Source: an uncultured Campylobacter sp. (GTDB lineage Bacteria > Campylobacterota > Campylobacteria > Campylobacterales > Campylobacteraceae). From it: a DNA stretch of 13,146 nt. The translations under genes were made by a program, and so were the position numbers. The DNA lies in the NCBI GenBank assembly GCA_937965895.1, contig CALCKS010000230.1:1-13146 (forward strand), in the 5' to 3' direction. Below the pieces are notes generated by a model. That model was given only the letters and a program-made list of their open reading frames with translations, was not told where the DNA came from and made no database searches. Within the stretch, counting starts at the first letter, position 1, and the number at the start of each line of letters is the position of its first letter. Of the stretch, positions 7,535 to 13,146 are shown in pieces.

Positions 7535-8142
7535 GTAAGAAAATTTTAACAACGCCGATCGCGCCCGAGGATCTAGCAGATATCAAAATCGGCGACGTGA
7601 TCTACCTCACGGGGCACATCGTCACCTGCCGCGACGTGCCGCACAGACGCGTCGTAGAGGAGGGCCGCGAGCTGCCGCTTGATATCAGAGGCGGCGCGAT
7701 CCTGCATGCGGGACCGATCATCAGAAAAACGGGCGAAAAAAGCTTTGAAATGGTCTCCGTGGGGCCGACTACGAGCATGAGGATGGAGAAATTCGAGCGC
7801 GAGTTTATCGCTAAAACGGGCGTGCGCCTCATTGTCGGCAAAGGCGGTATGGGCGAGGGCACGATGAGCGGCTGTAAGGAGTTTGGCGCGATACACTGCG
7901 TATTTCCCGCGGGCTGCGCAGTGGTGGCTGCGACGCAGGTCGAGAAGATCGAGAGTGCCGACTGGACGGAGCTTGGGATGCCAGAAACCTTGTGGAAGTG
8001 CCGCGTGAAGGAGTTTGGTCCGCTCATCGTCTCCATAGACGCGCACGGAAATAATCTTTTTGAGCAAAACAAGGTCAAATTTAACGAGAAAAAGGACGCG
8101 GCGCTAGCTGAAATTTTACCGCAGGTCGGGTTCATAAAGTAG
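7531..8142 (+). CDS. ttdB: Class I [4Fe-4S] hydro-lyase beta subunit (tartrate dehydratase/fumarase type)
   Basis: Beta subunit that completes the active site of the TtdA partner. Length 203 compares with 201 in E. coli TtdB, and large blocks match that protein as recalled: KKILTTPI, GDVIYLTG, TCRDVPHRR (32-40), GPTTSMRME (78-86), GKGGMG (103-108), FPAGCAV (125-131), WTELGMPETLW, and VKEFGPLIVSIDAHGNNL. The match looks closer to TtdB than to the C-terminal domain of one-chain fumarases, which is the reason for the symbol; a fumarase activity is still possible. The start ATG overlaps the ttdA stop by 4 nt, a translational coupling signal. It is the last gene of the operon, followed after 112 nt by a long hairpin. 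Confidence 0.92.
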   Translation: MSKKILTTPIAPEDLADIKIGDVIYLTGHIVTCRDVPHRRVVEEGRELPLDIRGGAILHAGPIIRKTGEKSFEMVSVGPTTSMRMEKFEREFIAKTGVRLIVGKGGMGEGTMSGCKEFGAIHCVFPAGCAVVAATQVEKIESADWTELGMPETLWKCRVKEFGPLIVSIDAHGNNLFEQNKVKFNEKKDAALAEILPQVGFIK

Positions 8143-8254
8143 CTAAATTTGGGGCTTTGATTTTTAAATTTTGCCCTCGGTCGCTAAATTTTAGTGGCTT
8201 TGGGCGTATTGCAGGCGGGTGGCAAAAGTTGCGACGGTGCACATGAAATTTGCT

Positions 8255-8296
8255 TTAGAATTTGCGCTAAATTTTAAAATTTAGTGCAAATTTTAG
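8255..8296. terminator. Long palindromic hairpin after the lar-ttd operon
   Basis: Bases 8259-8273 and 8278-8292 pair around AAAA/TTTT-rich DNA with a single G.U pair, and the stem extends with wobbles to 8255/8296. The core GCGCTAAATTTT/AAAATTTAGTGC is almost a perfect palindrome, so it can fold on either strand. The end TTTTAG gives a short U tract. It is the best terminator candidate for the operon. The 282-nt gap 8143-8424 holds no gene; it has 11 AAATTT hexamers between 8143 and 8380. A weak -10 (TATAAA at 8392-8397) may serve the next gene. Confidence 0.6.
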
Positions 8297-8424
8297 CACG
8301 TGACGGCTTGCATCTTAAATTTACGCAAATTTATAAATTTGAGCAAGTTTCCCCACACGGCGATTAAATTTATCGCGGCACGGTTTTTATTTATAAATCA
8401 AAATAGGCACTTAACGGAGCTTTT

Positions 8425-9054
8425 ATGAGAAAATTTTACGCGATACTACTTGCTGCGCTGGTTGCGCTATCTATCGCGGCTTGCGGTGGCAAGGGTAAAG
8501 AACGCCCGCTACCGACTGGCAGCGTCGTGGTGGCTTTGGGCGGCTCGATCACGCAGGGAGTGGGCGCTAGCGAGCAGAGCGCGTGGTCTGCGCTTTTAGC
8601 GCGCTCAAGCGGCTGGCAAGTGATAAACGCGGGAGTTTCTGGCGATACTAGCGCACAGGCCTTGGCTCATTTGCCAGCACTTTTGCAAGAATATAAGCCG
8701 GCACTCGTGATAGTTAGCATCGGCGGCAACGACTTTTTGCACAGGCAGCCCAGCTCCGCCACGCGCGCCAACATCGCCGCCATCTTGCGCACGGCAAAAG
8801 AGAGCGACAGCCGCACAGTGCTAATCGGCGTTCCTAAGCTAACTTTGGGTGCGGCTCTGGGGATGTTTAGCGATCACGAGCTATATGAGGAACTAGCCAA
8901 GGAGCACGGCGTACCTTTACTCTCTGACGCGTGGGGCGACGTGATGAAGCATAGCCGACTGATGTCCGATCAGATCCACCCAAACGCCGCGGGCTACGCG
9001 GAATTTACCGCAAGTCTAGAAAAATTTCTACGCAAGCAGGGATTTTTGCGCTGA
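8425..9054 (+). CDS. SGNH/GDSL-family esterase lipoprotein (TesA-like)
   Basis: Predicted cell-envelope lipid-anchored hydrolase acting on ester or thioester bonds. Residues 1-19 form a lipoprotein signal peptide; the lipobox is IAAC with C20 as the modified cysteine, followed by GGKGKE. The four SGNH blocks are present: S41 in ALGGSITQG (the usual GDS is GGS here), G73 in NAGVSGDTS, N102 in IGGNDF, and D182-H185 in DQIHPNAAG. Length 209 suits TesA-type arylesterases/lysophospholipases. A GGAG ribosome site precedes the ATG. It stands alone, convergent with polA. The substrate cannot be read from the sequence. Confidence 0.9.
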   Translation: MRKFYAILLAALVALSIAACGGKGKERPLPTGSVVVALGGSITQGVGASEQSAWSALLARSSGWQVINAGVSGDTSAQALAHLPALLQEYKPALVIVSIGGNDFLHRQPSSATRANIAAILRTAKESDSRTVLIGVPKLTLGAALGMFSDHELYEELAKEHGVPLLSDAWGDVMKHSRLMSDQIHPNAAGYAEFTASLEKFLRKQGFLR

Positions 9055-9336
9055 ATTTTACCAAGCCGCAAACAACAAGGCTAATTAAAAATGTAAAATT
9101 TATTTTGCCGCGCACGCTTTTGTTCGGCCGCAATAGCTAGTCAAGCTAAAAACCAGACGCCAAAAATAAAAGTGGGGCAAATTTAAACCTAGTGCGCCAA
9201 AAACGCCGTAGTCGCACATCTTGCCGCTTGCAACCGCCTTTACCGATTAGCAAATTTAATCTAAATTTTATCGTCGTTACACCCCATAAGCTTAGCGGGC
9301 AAATTTGATTCCGACTAAACGCTCAAATTTGCTGTT
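9055..9336. other. Convergent intergenic region between the esterase gene and polA
   Basis: This 282-nt stretch separates two gene 3' ends. It holds no convincing gene. A 39-codon minus-strand frame (9100-9219) opens with an ATG but has no good ribosome site. It is rich in aromatic residues and could be a fragment of a decayed gene or repeat. The only other structure is an inverted repeat near polA, listed separately. Confidence 0.5.
9299..9332 (-). terminator. Inverted repeat just after polA
   Basis: GCAAATTTGA (9299-9308) and TCAAATTTGC (9323-9332) are perfect inverted copies around a 14-nt loop, starting 4 nt past the polA stop codon. There is no U tract on the minus strand, so terminator function is uncertain. 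It may act as a transcript-end stabiliser or as a paired AAATTT site. Confidence 0.35.
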
Positions 9337-11991
9337 TTACTTCAACTCGCCCCAATCCTTCGCCACGTTTAGGCTCGTTTTTAGCGGTACGTTTAGTTTA
9401 TAAATTTCTTGCATTATCTTTTGCGCTGCTGCGCCAAACTCCTCAGCGTAGCCGTCCTGCACCTCGAAAATCAGCTCATCGTGTATCTGCAAAAGCATTC
9501 TAGCGCGCAGGCTTAAAAGCGGGCGGATTTTTACCATCGCCATCTTGATGATATCCGCAGCCGAGCCCTGAAATATCGTATTTACCGCCTCACGCTCGTA
9601 CATCGCCGTTTGCATCGGCGTCGCGGTAGTAAAGTCAAACAGCCGCTTCCTACCCAGTAGCGTGCGCACGAAGCCCTCGTTTTTGGCCGCGGTTTTTATC
9701 CCTTCTAAAAAGCCCTTTATCGTAGGGAAAGCTTTAAAATAGCGCTCGATATACTCCTTTGCCTCGGCGCGCGTGATGCTTACCTGATTTGCCAACTTGC
9801 TCGAGCCCATGCCGTAGATTAGGCCGAAATTTATACTTTTTGCCACTGCGCGGTTTTGCCCCTCTGCACTGCCGAATATACTAATCGCCGTGCGCGCGTG
9901 GATGTCCTCGTCGTTCGCAAACGCCCGCAAAAGCGCCTCATCGCGGCTAAAATGCGCGAGCAGTCGCAGCTCGATCTGACTATAATCAAGCCCCACGAAA
10001 CTAAAGCCGCTTTTGGCCTCAAAGCAGCCTCGCACGTCCTTTGCCAGCGTGCCGCGAGCCGGGATATTTTGCAGGTTCGGGTTTTTAGATGAGAGCCTGC
10101 CGGTGCTCGTTCCCGTCTGGATAAAGTTCGTGTATATCCTACTGTCGGCATCCTTTTTAGCCAAATTTAGCAGCGGCTCGCAGTAGGTGCTTTGTAACTT
10201 ATATAGCTCGCGGTACTCGAGCAGTTTTTCGATGACAGGATGCTCCTCGATGAGCTCGGCTAGCACGGCCTCATCGGTGCTGTAGCCGGTTTTGGTCTTT
10301 TTCTTTACGGGTAGTTTTAGGTGCTCAAACAGCACCGAGCCTAGCTGCTTAACGGAGTTGATATTAAAATTTTCGCCCGTTAGCTCGTAGATTTCGCTCG
10401 TCAGCGCCTTGATCTTAGCGTCGTTTCGCAGGATTAAATTTTGCATTTTCCCCTGGTTTATCGCGATACCCTCGCGCTCCATATCAAAAAGCGTGAGGAT
10501 GAAAGGAAACTCGTGCTTACCTGCAAGCACGAGCAGCTCCGGATCGAGCAAATTTAAAAAGCTTTTGTAAAATTTCAGCGTTATCCACGCGTCTTCGCTC
10601 GCGTATTTTGCGGCGTTTTCTAGCGCTACGGACGCGAAGGTCTCGCCGCGCTTTACCACGTCTTCAAATTTGATCGTGTCGTAGTCGTAGAGCCGCTTGG
10701 CTAGCGCGTCCATACCGACGCTTGAGCCCGGATCCATGAGCCACGCCAGTATCATCGTATCTTTAAAATTTACCGGCGGCTCAAGCCCCAGATTTCGCTT
10801 TACGACCTTAAAATCGTACTTTAAATTTTGCCCGATCACGCAGCCTTTGTAAATTTGCCCTATCGCCCAGGCGGCAAATTTCTCGCTCACCTGCTTCGGC
10901 GCGCCCAGATACTCGTGCGCCACGGGCACGTAGTAGGCCTCCTCTTCGTTAAAGCAAAAGCTAAAGCCGACCAGACGGGCGTTTTGCGTATCGACGTCCG
11001 TGGTCTCGGTGTCAAAGGCCACGAGCGTGTCCGCGTCTATATTTGCCAGCAGTCGCTCGATCTCGCCCTCGTCCGTTAAAAGCCGCGCGTTAAAGCCGAG
11101 CTTAAATTCCGCGTTTTCGCCTGCGTTTTCGCTGTTTTGCAGTGCTTTTAAGAGGCGGTTTAGATCGTATTCTCGCAGAGTATCGGCGACCTTTACGAGC
11201 GGATTTTGCTCGGGAAATTCCGCCCTTTTTAGATCGAGCACGTCCGGCACGTCGTCAAAGAGCGAGGTTAGGCGCTTGCTCAAAAACGCGCTCTCTCGCC
11301 CCTCTGCTAGCATGCCGCGGATACGCTCGTTTCGCACTAGCGGCAGGTTTTCGTAGATGCCCTCGAGGCTACCAAATTCGTTTAGAAGCTTTTTCGCACC
11401 GATCGCGCCTATGCCTTTGACGCCGGGGATATTATCCGAGCTATCGCCCGCGATAGCGAGAAAATCGCGTATACAGCTTGGCGGAACGCCGTATTTTTCT
11501 ATGCAGCTCGCGCTATCGTGGTCGATCTTGCTTTGGGGGCTGTAGATGCTTACCTTGCCGTCCTCGATGAGCTGATAGAGGTCCTTATCGTGCGTCACGA
11601 TACGTACAAATATACCCCTCTGCTTGCACTCCTTTACGACGCTAGCGATGATGTCGTCGGCCTCGTAGCCTTCGCGGCTCACGGCGGCTAGGCCCATTTT
11701 TTCTATCATTTCTATGCACACGGGCAGCTGCTCTTTTAGCGCTGCGGGCGGCTCGGAGCGGTTGGCTTTGTAGTCCCCTAGGATCTCGTGGCGCAGCGTT
11801 TTGCCCTTGCTATCTAGCGCGAAGATGATATAGTCGCTGGCAAACTCCTGGCGTAAATTCATGATAAAGCTAGCAAAGCCGCTCACCATGCCGCTTGGCT
11901 TGCCTTCGCGGTTCTTTAGTCCGCTCATCGCGTAGTAAAGTCTGAAAAAAAATCCGAAAGTGTCGATGATCGTTAGCGTTTTTTGGCTCAT
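9337..11991 (-). CDS. polA: DNA polymerase I with 5'-3' nuclease and active proofreading domain
   Basis: Repair and Okazaki-fragment polymerase, 884 residues, full length. The N-terminal flap nuclease spans about 1-285, with IDTFGFFFRLYYAM at the start, EADDIIAS (110-117), THDKDLYQL (133-141) and GDSSDNIPGVKGIG (182-195). The 3'-5' exonuclease domain (about 300-480) keeps its acidic residues: D327 and E329 in DTET, D393 in NLKYDF, and Y463...D467; proofreading should be active. The polymerase domain holds motif A DYSQIELR (669-676), motif B R714, K718, F722 and Y726 with the same spacing as E. coli R754/K758/F762/Y766, and motif C HDE (837-839). AAGGATA lies just upstream of the ATG. A 42-bp AT-rich element ahead of it probably contains the promoter and recurs upstream of the gene at 12248-12640. 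Confidence 0.97.
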   Translation of the reverse strand: MSQKTLTIIDTFGFFFRLYYAMSGLKNREGKPSGMVSGFASFIMNLRQEFASDYIIFALDSKGKTLRHEILGDYKANRSEPPAALKEQLPVCIEMIEKMGLAAVSREGYEADDIIASVVKECKQRGIFVRIVTHDKDLYQLIEDGKVSIYSPQSKIDHDSASCIEKYGVPPSCIRDFLAIAGDSSDNIPGVKGIGAIGAKKLLNEFGSLEGIYENLPLVRNERIRGMLAEGRESAFLSKRLTSLFDDVPDVLDLKRAEFPEQNPLVKVADTLREYDLNRLLKALQNSENAGENAEFKLGFNARLLTDEGEIERLLANIDADTLVAFDTETTDVDTQNARLVGFSFCFNEEEAYYVPVAHEYLGAPKQVSEKFAAWAIGQIYKGCVIGQNLKYDFKVVKRNLGLEPPVNFKDTMILAWLMDPGSSVGMDALAKRLYDYDTIKFEDVVKRGETFASVALENAAKYASEDAWITLKFYKSFLNLLDPELLVLAGKHEFPFILTLFDMEREGIAINQGKMQNLILRNDAKIKALTSEIYELTGENFNINSVKQLGSVLFEHLKLPVKKKTKTGYSTDEAVLAELIEEHPVIEKLLEYRELYKLQSTYCEPLLNLAKKDADSRIYTNFIQTGTSTGRLSSKNPNLQNIPARGTLAKDVRGCFEAKSGFSFVGLDYSQIELRLLAHFSRDEALLRAFANDEDIHARTAISIFGSAEGQNRAVAKSINFGLIYGMGSSKLANQVSITRAEAKEYIERYFKAFPTIKGFLEGIKTAAKNEGFVRTLLGRKRLFDFTTATPMQTAMYEREAVNTIFQGSAADIIKMAMVKIRPLLSLRARMLLQIHDELIFEVQDGYAEEFGAAAQKIMQEIYKLNVPLKTSLNVAKDWGELK

Positions 11992-12011
11992 TTTTTATCC
12001 TTTTTTTTGGG

Positions 12012-12053
12012 CTAATTTTACAAATTTTAGGCAAAAAGTAGGCTGATTTTAGG
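12012..12053 (-). repeat. Upstream element copy 1 (polA promoter candidate)
   Basis: This 42-bp block is 38/42 identical to 12672-12713; the first 26 bases (plus-strand sense) are identical. On the minus strand it contains TTTTTGCC and then TTTGTAAAAT, an extended -10 of Campylobacter type (TAAAAT at 12015-12020). It ends 20 nt before the polA ATG. A duplicated promoter is the simplest reading. Confidence 0.65.
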
Positions 12054-12121
12054 ATAAAAATGGGCCAAAAATTAAATAGCAGTCCAAGTGCGCCAATGAT
12101 ATTAGCACGCAAATTTGTGCG

Positions 12122-12205
12122 TCAGCCACCACCTGATGTATCTATTGAGACATCTTCGCCGTCGTCTATTTCATATACCATTTTGCCGTTTATGAATATT
12201 TGCAT
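12122..12205 (-). CDS. Possible 27-residue peptide ending in three glycines
   Basis: ATG at 12203-12205 (minus strand) opens a 27-codon frame starting MQIFINGKMVYEI, with an acidic middle DDGED and the C-terminus SIDTSGGG. GGGAG lies 11 nt upstream. It begins 42 nt after the stop of the secreted protein gene on the same strand, so both could share a transcript. The composition (acidic, no low-complexity bias) looks more protein-like than the antisense frame. No family was recognised. A short imperfect hairpin (12107-12122) touches its stop codon. Confidence 0.4.
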   Translation of the reverse strand: MQIFINGKMVYEIDDGEDVSIDTSGGG

Positions 12206-12247
12206 TATATTTATATCTCCCAAAAAATCATAAGTTTGATTTTGTTA

Positions 12248-12640
12248 TTAATTTAGCGGAATATAAGCCCCGTGTCCTTTTTTGCTGATAACTTTTTTAA
12301 ATTTATCATAACTTTTTGTTGGATGTGAATTAACATAAGCTTTTCCAGTTTCCTTATCTATATGAATTACGTAAAATATAACGCCTCCGCCATCGGAATT
12401 AGCTGTGCAGCCTATCATAGTATCTTTTGTAAAGCCGCGTTCTTTAACGTTTTCGATTGGCCAAGGACGATAATTTTTATAAACACTCATACGTTCTGCT
12501 ACTGGAGTTCCTCTTGAAGACGGATTAGCTTTTATGCCAGCAAGTATCACATCCTTATCATTGCATTTATATTCTCTTGCGTCGGCACTTATCGCCAGCA
12601 GAGATAGCGCAACCAAGCTAGCTAAAATCGTTTTTTTCAT
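12248..12640 (-). CDS. Predicted secreted protein of unknown function
   Basis: A 130-residue protein with a clear Sec signal peptide: basic MKKT, hydrophobic core about 5-17, and a likely cleavage after SADA at residue 21. The mature part is about 109 residues, with two cysteines (C26, C78) that could form a disulfide once exported. It is lysine-rich near the C-terminus and has the segments NYRPWPIENVKERGF and SDGGGVIFYVIHIDKETGKAY. The ATG at 12640 is chosen because AAAAGGATA lies at proper distance; an in-frame TTG at 12658 would add six residues but has no ribosome site. Its DNA is clearly more AT-rich than lar, ttd or polA, which hints at recent acquisition or relaxed expression. No family was recognised, so no function is offered. 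Confidence 0.75.
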   Translation of the reverse strand: MKKTILASLVALSLLAISADAREYKCNDKDVILAGIKANPSSRGTPVAERMSVYKNYRPWPIENVKERGFTKDTMIGCTANSDGGGVIFYVIHIDKETGKAYVNSHPTKSYDKFKKVISKKGHGAYIPLN

Positions 12641-12671
12641 TTTTGTATCCTTTTTCAAATATTTTTACCGA

Positions 12672-12713
12672 CTAATTTTACAAATTTTAGGCAAAAAAAC
12701 GGCTGATTTGAGG
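12672..12713 (-). repeat. Upstream element copy 2 (promoter candidate of the secreted protein gene)
   Basis: Second copy of the 42-bp element, 31 nt upstream of the ATG at 12640. It keeps the TTTG-TAAAAT extended -10 (12675-12680 on the minus strand) and the poly-T run before it. The differences from copy 1 are three adjacent bases at 12698-12700 and one at 12710. Confidence 0.65.
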
Positions 12714-12850
12714 CAAATTTAAAATTTAGCGGCGCGGGTCAAGCGCGGACGCGGTCAAATTTGAGTTAAATTTGACGCTAAATTTGAGCGGGTAAATTTA
12801 AAAAGCAGTCAAATTTGAGCGGCCAAATTTAACCGCTCAAATTTAAATCA
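12714..12850. repeat. AAATTT-rich intergenic stretch
   Basis: Between the promoter element and the torA stop, AAATTT occurs nine times in under 140 bp, mostly as TCAAATTTGA/G or TAAATTTG variants embedded in GC-rich spacers. No gene or start codon with a ribosome site was found. The spacing is irregular, so it is not a tandem or CRISPR array. It could be a cluster of methylation or uptake-type motifs. Confidence 0.6.
12811..12844 (-). terminator. 12-bp inverted repeat after torA
   Basis: AAATTTGAGCGG (12811-12822) and CCGCTCAAATTT (12833-12844) are perfect inverted copies around a 10-nt loop, 12 nt past the torA stop. On the minus strand the stem ends in TTT, and a further TTTTT follows after GACTGC. 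It fits a rho-independent terminator moderately well and can fold on both strands. Confidence 0.5.
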
Positions 12851-12856
12851 TATAGC

Positions 12857-13146
12857 CTAAGCCTCTATCGTCACTGGTCTATCAAACGCCGTTATACTCG
12901 GCAGTTCGCCTTTAAATTTCTCGATCTGCACCATGCTCGTGTGCGCGGTGTTGCTTTGCGATAGCTGCGAGCTCGGTACGTCCCTAGTTAGCACGTTTAT
13001 GTTGCCGTGCTTGCATAGGCTTTTCTCGCCCCAGACGGCTGGATCGTACCATGCGCCTTCGCTTACGATCACGACGTTGTCTTGCGCTCGCTCGCTTACC
13101 AGCGCGCCGCAGAGGATCTCGCCTCGGTCGTTGTATATCCTCACCA
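12857..13146 (-). CDS. torA: C-terminal end of a TorA-type TMAO/DMSO reductase (partial)
   Basis: The last 95 codons of a periplasmic molybdopterin oxidoreductase; the gene runs off the right edge. RIYNDRGEILCGALVSE, EGAWYDP, SLCKHGNINVLT, SQLSQSNTAHTSMVQIEKFKG and ITAFDRPV correspond to the C-terminal molybdopterin-dinucleotide binding domain of TorA/BisC reductases (E. coli TorA as recalled ends with a similar SELAQ...ANT...EKFTG...VTSF pattern). A GTG near the edge is an internal valine codon and not a start. Such enzymes reduce TMAO or DMSO as terminal electron acceptors and fit an organism that also uses fumarate respiration. DMSO or biotin sulfoxide specificity cannot be excluded. Confidence 0.85.
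   Translation of the reverse strand, partial: VRIYNDRGEILCGALVSERAQDNVVIVSEGAWYDPAVWGEKSLCKHGNINVLTRDVPSSQLSQSNTAHTSMVQIEKFKGELPSITAFDRPVTIEA

Noticed and set aside
7573..8135. Two long minus-strand frames (164 and 177 codons) opposite ttdB
   Set aside because: They are antisense to a well-conserved gene in GC-rich DNA and resemble no known protein; stop-poor shadow frames are expected there.
12060..12233. Plus-strand 57-codon frame preceded by AGGATAAAA
   Set aside because: Its Ser/Pro-rich product looks like an antisense translation, and it runs against the minus-strand peptide frame and the gene direction of the region.
12641..12658. TTG start adding six residues to the secreted protein
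   Set aside because: The ATG at 12640 has a good AAAAGGATA ribosome site and gives a standard signal peptide.
12714..12850. CRISPR-like array
   Set aside because: The AAATTT motifs are short and irregularly spaced, with no constant repeat or spacer length.

Overview
The window looks like chromosomal DNA of a Campylobacter (Campylobacterota), probably one of the higher-GC oral or gut species such as C. showae or C. rectus. The evidence is the gene set (DcuB, a DMSO/TMAO-type reductase, DNA polymerase I with epsilonproteobacterial features), extended -10 promoters of the TTTG-TATAAT kind, and a very high density of the hexamer AAATTT in otherwise GC-rich DNA. The species is an inference; no rRNA or tRNA gene is present to fix it.

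Left part (1-1973): the anaerobic C4-dicarboxylate transporter DcuB lies on the minus strand and ends in a strong intrinsic terminator. It carries an unusual hydrophilic insertion of about 100 residues. A 213-bp divergent promoter region with a consensus -10 box on each strand separates it from the next operon.

Central part (1974-8142): a tight plus-strand operon reads larA, larC, larE, larB, a DUF2809 membrane protein, ttdA, ttdB. LarB, LarE and LarC are the three enzymes that build the nickel-pincer nucleotide cofactor. LarA is the racemase that uses it. TtdA/TtdB form a two-subunit [4Fe-4S] hydro-lyase of the tartrate dehydratase/fumarase type. Together with the divergent DcuB this suggests a C4 hydroxyacid route: import, inversion at the hydroxyl-bearing carbon by a nickel-pincer racemase, then dehydration. 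The substrate is more likely malate or tartrate than lactate. This is the most interesting system in the window; its specificity is inferred from context only.

Right part (8143-13146): after a long palindromic hairpin comes a lipoprotein of the SGNH (TesA-like) hydrolase family on the plus strand. It converges on polA (minus), a full-length proofreading DNA polymerase I. Upstream of polA, also on the minus strand, are an AT-rich secreted protein of unknown function and a possible 27-residue peptide. The upstream regions of polA and of the secreted protein share a 42-bp element at 38/42 identity, which looks like a duplicated promoter. The window ends in an AAATTT-rich stretch with a 12-bp inverted repeat and the C-terminal 95 residues of a TorA-type molybdoenzyme. 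No CRISPR array, insertion sequence, tRNA or rRNA was seen.
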